DNA from: Planococcus rifietoensis
Lineage (GTDB): Bacteria; Bacillota; Bacilli; Bacillales_A; Planococcaceae
Assembly (NCBI RefSeq): GCF_001465795.2
Contig: NZ_CP013659.2
Span: 1,878,501-1,942,500, forward strand
Direction: 5' to 3'
Length of the DNA: 64,000 nt
Under the pieces are notes generated by a model. That model was not told the DNA's origin. It was given only the letters and a program-made list of their open reading frames with translations, and searched no databases. Made by a program: the position numbers and the translations under genes. Shown in pieces: positions 19,045 to 26,553 of the stretch. Each line of letters opens with the position of its first letter. Position 1 is the stretch's first letter.

Positions 19045-19914
19045 TTATTTTTCTGCAAAATCGAAATGGCGGATCAATGCTTGGGTGCCAAGGTCCCCAT
19101 CCCCTGCACGTTCCAATTCCTCATAGATTCCAAGCGATAATTTCAGCCCTGGAAGATCCAGGCCCCACCGTTCGGATTCTTCTACCGCTATTTTCATATC
19201 CTTGATGAAATGCTTGATGTAAAATCCTGGCCGGAAATCGCCTTCGATCATCTTCGGCGCTAAATTCGACAAGGACCATGACCCGGCTGCGCCAGCTGAA
19301 ATGGAGCGCAATACGTTCTCAGGATCGAGCCCTGCCTTTTTCGCGTATATGAGCGATTCGCAGACGCCCAGCATATTATTGGCGATATTGATCTGGTTGC
19401 ACATCTTTGTGTGCTGCCCAGAACCCGCTGGCCCTTGCAAAATGATATTGCCCGCAAACAAACGAAACAGCGGAAGCAGTCGAGTGAAAACATCTTCTTC
19501 TCCGCCGACCATGACGGACAGTACTGCATTTTTGGCGCCGATATCCCCGCCAGAGACCGGTGCATCCAAAGCATGCAAGCCTTTAGCCCGTGCAGCTTCT
19601 GCAATTTCCTGTGCCAGTTTCGGCTGGGAAGTAGTCAAATCGATGAGTACCGTTCCTTCGGCAGCATTTGCCAGCAAGCCGTTTTCCCCGAAATAGATTT
19701 CCTGCACATCCTTCGGGTACCCGACCATCGTAAAGATCACTTCTGCAGACTCAGCCAGTTCCTTCGGATTGTTTTTCCAGGACGCGCCTTGTTCGAGTAA
19801 ATCCTCAGCTTTCTTGGCCGTTCTCGTAAAGACGGAAAGTTCATGTCCACCCTCTAGTAAATGGCGTCCAATGCTATTGCCCATGACCCCGGTACCGATA
19901 AATCCAATTTTCAT
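19045..19914 (-). CDS. ykwC: 3-hydroxyisobutyrate dehydrogenase-like oxidoreductase (YkwC)
   Basis: This is a 289-residue beta-hydroxyacid dehydrogenase. The Rossmann motif GFIGTGVMG is at residues 4-12, the substrate-binding signature DAPVSGGDIGA near 120, and the catalytic-lysine region GSGQHTKMCNQINIANN near 165. It matches B. subtilis YkwC in length and throughout. The physiological substrate is not established. The ATG at 19914 follows AAAGGAGGC; a longer in-frame start at 19947 has no ribosome site. Confidence 0.92.
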   Translation of the reverse strand: MKIGFIGTGVMGNSIGRHLLEGGHELSVFTRTAKKAEDLLEQGASWKNNPKELAESAEVIFTMVGYPKDVQEIYFGENGLLANAAEGTVLIDLTTSQPKLAQEIAEAARAKGLHALDAPVSGGDIGAKNAVLSVMVGGEEDVFTRLLPLFRLFAGNIILQGPAGSGQHTKMCNQINIANNMLGVCESLIYAKKAGLDPENVLRSISAGAAGSWSLSNLAPKMIEGDFRPGFYIKHFIKDMKIAVEESERWGLDLPGLKLSLGIYEELERAGDGDLGTQALIRHFDFAEK

Positions 19915-19983
19915 TTTATTGCCTCCTTTATATTTCCATAATAGCAAAAATGATCAGTCTATTCACTCTTCTTTTTTTTGCAT

Positions 19984-20042
19984 AAAAAAAAGGCCGGTCC
20001 ATAATGGGCCGACCACAAAAGGGGGAAATGAGAATGTTGCTG
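19984..20042 (-). ncRNA. Candidate C-rich small RNA (or 3'-UTR-derived RNA)
   Basis: Reading leftward, a TATACT box (20049-20054) would start a roughly 59-nt RNA. It holds an unpaired C-rich stretch (TCTCATTTCCCCCTTTT, complement of 20017-20033) and ends in a 9-bp hairpin with eight T (19984-20014). C-rich single-stranded loops before a terminator are typical of Bacillales antisense-to-Shine-Dalgarno RNAs such as RoxS/RsaE and FsrA. No good -35 box is visible, so it could instead be the processed 3' end of the mRNA of the 62-residue gene at 20144-20332. Confidence 0.5.
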
Positions 20043-20143
20043 TGTTCAAGTATACTATGCCCCCTGCAAACATAGGCTAAACCTTTTTTGCAAAAAAAAT
20101 TTCATTGCATGTTTTTCCTGAGCCTCTGCCGCAACTCCATGTA

Positions 20144-20332
20144 TTATTTAGACGGTTCTACCGTATATTCATATTGCGTTTTGCCATGATGGAAAGCCGT
20201 TCCCCTAAAATGTTTGAAATCTTCCCGTTCAGTCAATATCTTGCGGAACTCCAGAAATTCTTCTTTTGGAATATCCAGTATGTCGATCTCACCATTTTTC
20301 AATCGCTCCAGTTCGTTTGCGTAATCAGTCAT
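20144..20332 (-). CDS. Small acidic protein, 62 residues, unknown
   Basis: This 62-codon gene begins MTDYANELERLKNGEIDILD and ends YTVEPSK. It is charged and mostly helical, without a membrane segment or Cys. A strong ribosome site (GAAAGGAG) lies nine bases before the ATG, which supports it being real. Downstream there are 160 bases to the hairpin at 19984-20014, which could be its terminator. I recall similar short proteins in Bacillaceae but cannot name a family. Confidence 0.75.
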   Translation of the reverse strand: MTDYANELERLKNGEIDILDIPKEEFLEFRKILTEREDFKHFRGTAFHHGKTQYEYTVEPSK

Positions 20333-20468
20333 GAAATGTTCTCCTTTCCTTTCGTTTTGTTAAAATCCTTCTGTTATAATACTATACGGATGAAACCATA
20401 CCCGTCCAGCCCCATTGCGCTTTGCCTCCATACGGGAAGCCTTTGTTGATTTTAGGAGGATTTTTTCT

Positions 20469-21083
20469 ATGCTTACTCTGTTAAAGCGCCATACGCTCAT
20501 CTGGCTATTGCCGCTTTCGCTTTATTTGTATCATCTAGCTTTCGAGAATACAGCCATCTTCTGGTATATGTACACATTCGCCATTTTGGTGCTGATGTCG
20601 ATTGCACTCGTGAATTATTCTGTCTTCGACGAATTGAAAACCTGGAAATCGTTAACATATGGCATTTTGTTCGGGAGTCTTATCTACGCCGTCCTGGCAC
20701 TTGGCTACCTGTTCTTCGATATTCTTCCGCTTAACGCGGAAGGACCCGTCTCGGCCATTCAAACCTTATTTGCCCCAACCAGCATCTGGCATTACCTGTT
20801 GTTGATGTTTGTCATCGTTCCAGGCGAGGAGCTTTTCTGGCGCGGCTATATCCAGCAGCAATTGAAGAAATATATGAAGCTGCCACTCGCCATTCTTGGC
20901 GCATCCCTTTTGTTTGGCATCGCGCTTGCCTTCAGCGGCTTCTGGCCCGCCAGTGTGGCAGGCATCGTAGCAGGGGCATTGCTCGGCATCCTTTATGAAT
21001 GGAAGCGCAGCATGCCGCTGTTGATCATCACTCATCTAATTGTGCTGGTGCTCTTGTTCATCGTCATGCCGCTGCCAGTCTAA
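20469..21083 (+). CDS. CPBP-family intramembrane metalloprotease
   Basis: This 204-residue membrane protein has about seven hydrophobic segments and the CPBP (Abi/CAAX protease-like) motif GEELFWRGYIQ near residue 118. The paired glutamates and arginine form part of the active site. Later motifs (the His-containing ones) are less clear: the segment around FGIALAFSG lacks the usual FxxxH histidine, so activity is uncertain. The ATG at 20469 follows TAGGAGG; an upstream in-frame ATG at 20415 does not. A TATAAT box lies at 20375-20380. Confidence 0.82.
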   Translation: MLTLLKRHTLIWLLPLSLYLYHLAFENTAIFWYMYTFAILVLMSIALVNYSVFDELKTWKSLTYGILFGSLIYAVLALGYLFFDILPLNAEGPVSAIQTLFAPTSIWHYLLLMFVIVPGEELFWRGYIQQQLKKYMKLPLAILGASLLFGIALAFSGFWPASVAGIVAGALLGILYEWKRSMPLLIITHLIVLVLLFIVMPLPV

Positions 21084-21136
21084 TGTGAATTGCTGTTCCA
21101 TTCAAATGAACCGACAAGTCGACCGTATAAAGAAAC

Positions 21137-21170
21137 AAAAAAGATCCTCCCAAATGGAGGATCTTTTTTA
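21137..21170. terminator. Bidirectional terminator between the CPBP gene and mhqR
   Basis: AAAGATCCTCC and GGAGGATCTTT form an 11-bp perfect stem with A and T runs on both sides between convergent genes. Confidence 0.92.
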
Positions 21171-21611
21171 ATAGGACAAATCTTTGATCGACAAGCCAAT
21201 TTTCTTCATCAATTCGATGGCTTGCTCCTTTTCTTCGGGAGATAAAGCAGCCGTCAGTTCGTGAATTTTTTGCTCGTGCGCCGGGAAGATGTCAGCCATG
21301 AAAGCTTCCCCTTCTTCCGTAATTTCCGCATAAGTAATGCGGCGGTCCGTCGGGCAATTGACACGCGTGATAAATCCGCGCTTTTCCAACTTGTCGATGA
21401 CATAAGTAATCGACCCGCTGGCCAACAGGATTTTTCCGCCAATTTTCTGCAGCGGCTGGCGCCCTTTATGGTAGAGCAGCTCCAATACCGCAAATTCTGT
21501 CGGATTGACGCCATTCTCCTGGAAAAATTGATTGGTTTGTTCCGAAATCGCTTTATGCGCACGGGACAAAACGATAAACAGTTTCAACGACTGTTTGATG
21601 TCTTCATTCAT
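21168..21611 (-). CDS. mhqR: MarR-type repressor, MhqR-like
   Basis: This 147-residue winged-helix regulator closely follows B. subtilis MhqR (YkvE): SLKLFIVLSRAHKAISEQTN, NPTEFAVLELLYHKGRQPLQ, LASGSITYVIDKLEKRGFI and PTDRRITYAEITEEG. MhqR represses quinone and diamide detoxification genes (azoreductases, dioxygenases). None of these targets is in the window, so it acts in trans. No strong Shine-Dalgarno precedes the ATG (only GGAAATGAG), which may indicate low expression. Confidence 0.88.
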   Translation of the reverse strand: MNEDIKQSLKLFIVLSRAHKAISEQTNQFFQENGVNPTEFAVLELLYHKGRQPLQKIGGKILLASGSITYVIDKLEKRGFITRVNCPTDRRITYAEITEEGEAFMADIFPAHEQKIHELTAALSPEEKEQAIELMKKIGLSIKDLSY

Positions 21612-21692
21612 TTTCGTTCACTCATTTCCGCTATGATTACTCGATTATTTCAATTATATCCCTTTAACGGCCGAATAGCACGTGCAGTTGAC

Positions 21693-23042
21693 TTATCCGA
21701 TAATGACGCGTTCTTTCGGGTAATGGAATTTTGTCGGGTCTGTCTTGCCGCCGATGGTAAACAGGAAGGAAATCAAGCCGACCCGTCCGATAAACATCAA
21801 GACCATAATGATCAGTTTGCCGATGGAGGATAATTCACTTGTTAAACCGAGCGACATCCCGCACGTTCCGAACGCTGACGTAATCTCAAAGAGGATTTCC
21901 ACGATCGATGCATTCGGTTCCGTGATGATCAACAGCATCGTCGCAACGATGACCATTGTGCCTGCAAGGAACAGGACCGCAAACGACCGGAACACATCAA
22001 TCAACTGGATTTCACGGTTGAAAATCTGGATCGTGTTTTTGCCTCTCGCGAAATTGATCAAAAACAAGATAGCGATCGCAAAAGTAGTCGTCCGGATACC
22101 GCCGCCTGCAGAACTTGGCGAGGCTCCGATAAACATGAGCGCACTCATAAATACATTGGTCGCGTCGCTGAACTGGGTGATATCGATGGTGACCAAGCCA
22201 CCAGACCGAGAAGAGACGGAGTGGAACAATGCCCCGAACAAGGTCTGGTGCCACGACATCCCCTTGAACGCATTGACCGATTCCAAAATTAAAATACCGA
22301 CAGTCCCGACAACTAAGAGAATGCCAAAGATGCTTGTTGTAATTTTGGTAAACAGCGAGAAGCGGAAATTCTTTGTCTCGTTCGACAAGAATTCCTTTAA
22401 CTCGATCAATACTGGAAAACCGATTGCTCCGAGGATGATCAGCAGCATATTGACGATTTGGATGAAATAATCGTCGACGTAAGGCTGCAACGACGCGCCC
22501 GTGATATCGAATCCACCGTTGGTCGTGGCAGTAACCGACCCGAAGACGCCGTGCAGCAAAGCTTCGCTAAAACTATAGAAATACTGCGTGAAGTAGACCG
22601 TCAAGATGAGCGCGCCGATCGCTTCAATCAACAACAGGATCTTGACGATTTCAGTGATCAACTTAACGACACCGGCCATGCTCGATTGGTTATGGTCGAC
22701 CATGATCAATTGGCGTTCTCTCAGCCCGATCCTTTTGCCGAGCAGGATCCAGAAAAATGTCCCGATCGACATGATGCCGATGCCGCCGAATTGCAGGATG
22801 ACCATCAACACGATGATGCCGAACACGGATAATGTCTGCGATACATCTATGACGGATAGGCCGGTGACGCTGACAGCGCTGACTGCAGTAAATAAAGTGT
22901 CGATATAGGTCATGCTTACCCCAGGCTGCAAGACTCCTGGAAGCCTCAGGAGCAAAAAGGAAAAAGCAATCGCTACGAAATAATACGCCACGATTGCCTG
23001 TGCTGGTGTAAGATTTCGGACACGTTGAAATGATTTGTTCAT
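21693..23042 (-). CDS. ktrD: K+ channel/transporter membrane subunit KtrD
   Basis: This 449-residue potassium-translocating subunit is a member of the Trk/Ktr/HKT superfamily. It has four M1-P-M2 repeats whose selectivity-filter loops are visible: SVTGLS, TTNGGFD, SRSGGL and GTCGMS. The length equals B. subtilis KtrD. It should assemble with the RCK ring KtrC, encoded at 5704-6363. The ATG at 23042 (MNKSFQRVRNLTPAQAI) follows GGAAGGG; upstream in-frame codons lack hydrophobic or conserved sequence. No ydaO-type c-di-AMP riboswitch is recognisable in its leader. Confidence 0.93.
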   Translation of the reverse strand: MNKSFQRVRNLTPAQAIVAYYFVAIAFSFLLLRLPGVLQPGVSMTYIDTLFTAVSAVSVTGLSVIDVSQTLSVFGIIVLMVILQFGGIGIMSIGTFFWILLGKRIGLRERQLIMVDHNQSSMAGVVKLITEIVKILLLIEAIGALILTVYFTQYFYSFSEALLHGVFGSVTATTNGGFDITGASLQPYVDDYFIQIVNMLLIILGAIGFPVLIELKEFLSNETKNFRFSLFTKITTSIFGILLVVGTVGILILESVNAFKGMSWHQTLFGALFHSVSSRSGGLVTIDITQFSDATNVFMSALMFIGASPSSAGGGIRTTTFAIAILFLINFARGKNTIQIFNREIQLIDVFRSFAVLFLAGTMVIVATMLLIITEPNASIVEILFEITSAFGTCGMSLGLTSELSSIGKLIIMVLMFIGRVGLISFLFTIGGKTDPTKFHYPKERVIIG

Positions 23043-23195
23043 AGGCGTAAAATTCCCTTCCGCAACTGACTCTCTTCCCATTCTATGTAAAGTACAGTGA
23101 AAAGAAAAGGGCTTTTTTGTAAAGCACAGTCCACTGCAGCCATTCCATTGGAAAAGAGCTGCATTTCCTGTCTTATTTTCCGCTATCACAGAATA

Positions 23196-23250
23196 AGCGC
23201 TTCTTCCTTTAGGCTGTTCCGCTGAATGCGGTCCTGAAGGAATAAGCGCT
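23196..23250. repeat. Extragenic palindrome between rsgI and ktrD
   Basis: An 18-base arm (23196-23213) and its complement (23233-23250) match at 16 of 18 positions, around a 19-base loop that holds its own CCGC/GCGG mini-stem. There is no T run, so it is not a normal intrinsic terminator. Because AGCGCT is self-complementary, GAATAAGCGCT also occurs as an 11-base direct repeat (23191-23201 and 23240-23250). Confidence 0.7.
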
Positions 23251-23267
23251 AATCATGGAAAAAAGCC

Positions 23268-24638
23268 TTATTGATTCTTCTCATCTTGCTTATCAGCTTT
23301 CGGGTTTTTCTTTCCCTCGGCTGCAGGTGAATCCGGTGCTTTCTTATTCTCTAAAGGAGGTTTGGCTTGTTCAGCTTTTAAATCCTTCGGTTCTGCTGTT
23401 TTCACCCCATCCGCTTTGGATGAATTGCCGCTATTGTTGCTGTTGCTGTTGCTGTTGCTGTTAGAATTGCTGTTTTTGCTATTCTTTTCTTTTGGTTTGT
23501 CTTTACCGTTGTTGCCTTTTGGCGGTTGTTCAGCTTTGTTCTTTCCTGAAGAAGGATTTTCTTGTTTCGGTTTTGTTTCAGCTTTTGAATTCCCAGCGTT
23601 GTTGGCTTTTCCAGCATTCGGGTTTTTCGGTTTAGCAGTGTCAAATTTTTCTGATTTGTTTGGCGCTTTTTTTGCTGCTGGAGCTTTTGGAGCAGGTTCT
23701 TTTGGCTTGCTGTCAGGTTTCTTTTCTGGGACAGGTTTCTTTTCTGGGACAGGTTTCTTTTCTGGAACAGGTTTCTTTTCTGGAACAGGTTTCTTTTCCG
23801 GGACAGGTTTTGCCTGAGTATTCGGCTTTTGTGTTTTTTCCGATTGGCTATTGCCCGAAGATGAAGGCTCATTTTTCGGCTGAGCCTTTGGAGTAGCAGG
23901 GTCCTCAGCTTTGGAAGGCGCTTTTGGGCTATCCGGGGCTTGTTTTTCCTGTGTTTCTTTATTTTCTGCAGGCTGCACATCTTTCTCTTGTTCCTGCGGG
24001 GATGTGAAGGTTCGATCTTTTTCGATCAGCTTTGCGACTGGCACTTGCTGTTCTTTCGCTTCGCGCCATTGCTTTTTATTCGCTTCTTTCAAATGGACGC
24101 GCAAGTTTTTATTGCTGCCGGCAAACAGCGCCGCTAATGCGATCTGCTCCACATTGATTGCGGCATCCGTTTCTCCTTCTCCTTGAATTGTAGTAATCGT
24201 CACATGTTCTGTATCTTCATCTACGGACAAAGCCAGCACGTTTTCTAAAACCACTTCAAGTTCCCGATTTTCCCAATCGGTTAATTCAGCAATCAACTTT
24301 TTGCCGTCCTCATTCAGTTCCCTCAGCGAAATGACATGCCAAGCTTCGTCTACACCGAGTTCGATTCCCGGGTTTGATTCGACTTGCACATATCCGTAAG
24401 CTTCTTCAGCGGGGAGCATCCACGTGGAAATCAGCAAAACGAGCGCCGCGACCGACGCAATGAGCGGCATGGTAAATGGCTTAAAGCGGCGGTTCGAAGC
24501 CTTAACGGATTCGAAATATGCCTCTTCGCCCACTACCGTGCTGCCAGTCGGCCTGCCGGTTACAAAGCTGCCATCTGCAAGCATGTAGACAGAACGGTCC
24601 CCGTCAAGTTCCATACATATGCCTTTTTGCATTTGCAT
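23268..24638 (-). CDS. rsgI: Anti-sigma-I factor RsgI with long low-complexity tail
   Basis: RsgI holds sigma-I inactive at the membrane. This 456-residue protein has the cytosolic RsgI_N domain (about residues 5-45), one membrane segment (about 55-75), then a conserved external domain beginning YVQVESNPGIELGVDE. The Asn89-Pro90 bond matches the site where RsgI proteins are reported to self-cleave. From about residue 200 the protein is disordered: Pro/Lys/Glu-rich, five tandem KPVPEK units, then Ser-Asn repeats and Lys-rich sequence, suitable for spanning or touching the wall. The start overlaps the sigI stop by one base, with AAAGGAG 11 bases upstream. No carbohydrate-binding module as in clostridial RsgI is visible. 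Confidence 0.92.
   Translation of the reverse strand: MQMQKGICMELDGDRSVYMLADGSFVTGRPTGSTVVGEEAYFESVKASNRRFKPFTMPLIASVAALVLLISTWMLPAEEAYGYVQVESNPGIELGVDEAWHVISLRELNEDGKKLIAELTDWENRELEVVLENVLALSVDEDTEHVTITTIQGEGETDAAINVEQIALAALFAGSNKNLRVHLKEANKKQWREAKEQQVPVAKLIEKDRTFTSPQEQEKDVQPAENKETQEKQAPDSPKAPSKAEDPATPKAQPKNEPSSSGNSQSEKTQKPNTQAKPVPEKKPVPEKKPVPEKKPVPEKKPVPEKKPDSKPKEPAPKAPAAKKAPNKSEKFDTAKPKNPNAGKANNAGNSKAETKPKQENPSSGKNKAEQPPKGNNGKDKPKEKNSKNSNSNSNSNSNSNNSGNSSKADGVKTAEPKDLKAEQAKPPLENKKAPDSPAAEGKKNPKADKQDEKNQ
23433..23478. repeat. TTGCTG hexanucleotide repeat encoding the Ser-Asn run of RsgI
   Basis: Four perfect TTGCTG units (23437-23460) are flanked by degenerate copies. On the coding strand they give alternating Ser and Asn codons. 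Such short tandem repeats can change copy number by slippage without shifting frame. Confidence 0.8.
23716..23805. repeat. Five 18-bp tandem repeats inside rsgI
   Basis: Five consecutive 18-base units (GGTTTCTTTTCTGGGACA with one- or two-base variants) encode KPVPEK-type hexapeptides in the extracellular stalk of RsgI. Being in frame, copy-number change would alter stalk length only. Confidence 0.9.
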
Positions 24639-25384
24639 CAGTTCAACCGCTCCTTTAAATAATCTTTTAAATAATGCAAGTCGCTCATCATTAATAGCGA
24701 CATTGCAATTATGTATTTCCGGTTTCTCTCAATGGTTTTTCTCGAGACCTGGACAAGTTCCTCGATATGTTTGACCGGAAGTTTTTTCTTATCGAGCAAA
24801 AAATCCTTGTATTCGTCTGTTTCCGCCACCAATTGGGCAATTTGGATTGCATTTCTCCTTGCATCTTCATGTGCAGGGGAAACTTTGGCGATCATTTGGA
24901 AAGATAATCCGAACTCTGAAAGCATTTCCTCGAATTGGACAATCTCTTCACGCCGTTTGGCAATCTGCTCCTGTTCTGAAAAAAAAGCCGATGATGCTCG
25001 GTCGCCGATATGGTTATGATGGTCTTCATTCGGCGAAGCTGTGAAATCGTGGCTGAATTCCAGCCGTTTGCTTTCTTTACGAATATGGTCGATTACTCTG
25101 CGCCTGATGACCATATGCGCAAAAGTCAAAAACGACGCATCATGTCCAGAACGATATTGGCGTATCGCTTCATGAAATGCCAAGAGCGCAATGCTGAATT
25201 CATCTTGATTGTCATCGATGAATCGCTTGCATACTTGTGCGGCGGTTTTTTTCACAAATGGGATATGTGAAGAAATCAATTGCTCTTCGGCCTCTTCATC
25301 GCCTTGTTGTGCGAGTTTCACCAAGGTTTCAGCGGGCATTTCCGCTCCATATCCAAACAAACCGCCCAAAGCAGTCAATAGCAT
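24638..25384 (-). CDS. sigI: RNA polymerase sigma factor SigI
   Basis: This 248-residue sigma factor of the SigI family is tied in Bacillus to heat and cell-wall stress and to expression of wall hydrolase genes. A sigma-2-like region (IPFVKKTAAQVCKRFIDDNQDEFSIALLAFHEAIRQY) spans about residues 40-80, and the SigI-specific C-terminal helix-turn-helix ends the protein (LVQVSRKTIERNRKYIIAMSLLM). The ATG at 25384 has GGGGTGA at good spacing. It is followed and overlapped by its anti-sigma gene rsgI. Confidence 0.93.
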   Translation of the reverse strand: MLLTALGGLFGYGAEMPAETLVKLAQQGDEEAEEQLISSHIPFVKKTAAQVCKRFIDDNQDEFSIALLAFHEAIRQYRSGHDASFLTFAHMVIRRRVIDHIRKESKRLEFSHDFTASPNEDHHNHIGDRASSAFFSEQEQIAKRREEIVQFEEMLSEFGLSFQMIAKVSPAHEDARRNAIQIAQLVAETDEYKDFLLDKKKLPVKHIEELVQVSRKTIERNRKYIIAMSLLMMSDLHYLKDYLKERLN

Positions 25385-25518
25385 GCAACTCACCCCATTT
25401 CAATTCCTTTTTCTCTATTGTAGCTTTCAGTCCAGGAATTTGGAAGATTGAGGCGGTCCTGCTAAGTATTACATTCGTGTGACAGAGAGTATTTGTGTCC
25501 GTCTATTTTAAGGAATGC

Positions 25519-25561
25519 ATAAAAATAGCCGTGCGGAGAAAATATTCCGCACGGCTATTTC
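25519..25561. terminator. Terminator of the TerC gene, facing sigI
   Basis: AAATAGCCGTGCGGA and TCCGCACGGCTATTT form a 15-bp perfect stem with an 8-base loop, directly after the terC-type gene stop and upstream of sigI. Confidence 0.85.
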
Positions 25562-25577
25562 ATCATACTATATGCTA

Positions 25578-26336
25578 TTAAGCATTTTGTTGTTTATTCT
25601 TTTTAAGACCCGTGAATACCCCCGTCAAGACGATGCCTAACAGCACAAGCCAAAACGTGATCGTCCATGGCGTCGAATGCGGAAAATCATGCGGCAAAAC
25701 GCCAAGTTTTTCATGGGATAAAGTCAAAACGACCAATTTGACCCCTACCCATCCAACCACGACAAATGCCGCTGTTTCGAGCTGCGGGTATTTTTCCAGC
25801 AGCCGGACGAATTTATGTGCAGCGAAACGCATGATGATTACACCAATTAAACCGCCAGCCAGCATGACACCGAACTGCCCGCCATTGATGCCGCCGATGT
25901 CAAAATCGCCAAGATGCGGCAATGTCACTGCGAGTGCAACGGCTGCGAGCATCGAGTCAATGGCAAAGGCGATATCGGCGAGTTCCACTTTCAAGACGGT
26001 CATCCAGAAACCCGATCCTTTTGTCGTTTCGGGTTCTATCGTATGATCCTTGCCTTTGCGCTGGTCATAGATATGCTTGACTGCGATAAACAATAGATAG
26101 GCAGCGCCAAGTGCCTGAATCTGCCAAATGTTCACCAGGAACGTAATCATGAACAAAGCTGCAAAACGGAAAATGAAAGCACCTGCCAAACCGTAGAACA
26201 ATGCTTTTTTCTGCTGTGGTTTTGGCAAATGCTTGACCATGACAGCCATGACTACCGCATTATCTGCAGCGAGTAAACCTTCCAGCCCGATCAGCACAAG
26301 CAGTACCCAGGCATATTCCAATAAGATAGTATCCAT
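25578..26336 (-). CDS. TerC-family membrane protein (YkoY-like manganese exporter)
   Basis: This 252-residue protein has seven to eight membrane segments. It has the TerC hallmarks LIGLEGLLAADNAVVMAVMVKHLP near the N-terminus and ELADIAFAIDSMLAAVA in the middle; the Asp residues are the likely metal ligands. TerC proteins of Bacillus are linked to Mn2+ export and metallation of secreted proteins. The ATG at 26336 follows TTAGGAGG, the first strong site after the yybP-ykoY riboswitch, which supports Mn2+ as the regulated ion. Confidence 0.9.
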   Translation of the reverse strand: MDTILLEYAWVLLVLIGLEGLLAADNAVVMAVMVKHLPKPQQKKALFYGLAGAFIFRFAALFMITFLVNIWQIQALGAAYLLFIAVKHIYDQRKGKDHTIEPETTKGSGFWMTVLKVELADIAFAIDSMLAAVALAVTLPHLGDFDIGGINGGQFGVMLAGGLIGVIIMRFAAHKFVRLLEKYPQLETAAFVVVGWVGVKLVVLTLSHEKLGVLPHDFPHSTPWTITFWLVLLGIVLTGVFTGLKKNKQQNA

Positions 26337-26359
26337 AATTTTCCTCCTAATTTTACCCG

Positions 26360-26503
26360 ACAAAAAAGACCCATGCCTAATAAAAGGCAAAGGTCTTGCT
26401 AAGCGTCGTAATATGCCGCTATCACAACCGATGGCCAAAAGCCACGTCTTGACGACTGTGAAATAGGTTTCCCTATAGCTACTCCCCTTTGTCGAGAGTT
26501 TGT
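26360..26503 (-). promoter_or_regulatory. yybP-ykoY manganese riboswitch with terminator
   Basis: The minus-strand leader contains the class hallmark AAAGGGGAGTAGC (26481-26493 region), the conserved GTCGTCAAGACG/TTACGACGC elements, and a 3' part GCAAGACCTTTGCC. The latter merges into a terminator hairpin (26360-26397) ending in six T. Mn2+ binding to this class is known to favour read-through into the downstream gene. The order promoter, aptamer, terminator, AGGAGG, TerC gene is intact. Confidence 0.9.
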
Positions 26504-26522
26504 ATTATTGGTCTGTAGATGT

Positions 26523-26550
26523 ATTATAGCACTTGTGCCGGAACTGTAAA
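26523..26550 (-). promoter_or_regulatory. Promoter of the riboswitch-TerC transcript
   Basis: On the minus strand TTTACA (26545-26550) and a perfect TATAAT (26523-26528) have a 16-base spacer, about 20 bases before the aptamer and immediately after the preceding gene's stop. Confidence 0.8.
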
Positions 26551-26553
26551 CAT

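Noticed and set aside
20374..20390. PerR-like box before the CPBP protease gene
   Set aside because: Only the left half matches; the sequence is better read as a TATAAT promoter element.
23043..23195. ydaO-type c-di-AMP riboswitch ahead of ktrD
   Set aside because: None of the conserved aptamer segments can be found in the leader.
23716..23805. CRISPR-like evenly spaced repeats
   Set aside because: The 18-base units are directly tandem with no spacers and are in frame with rsgI.
23362..23980. Open frames on both strands over the rsgI tail (Phe/Leu/Gly-rich and Lys/Arg-rich products)
   Set aside because: They are produced by the repetitive low-complexity coding sequence of rsgI; no starts with ribosome sites.
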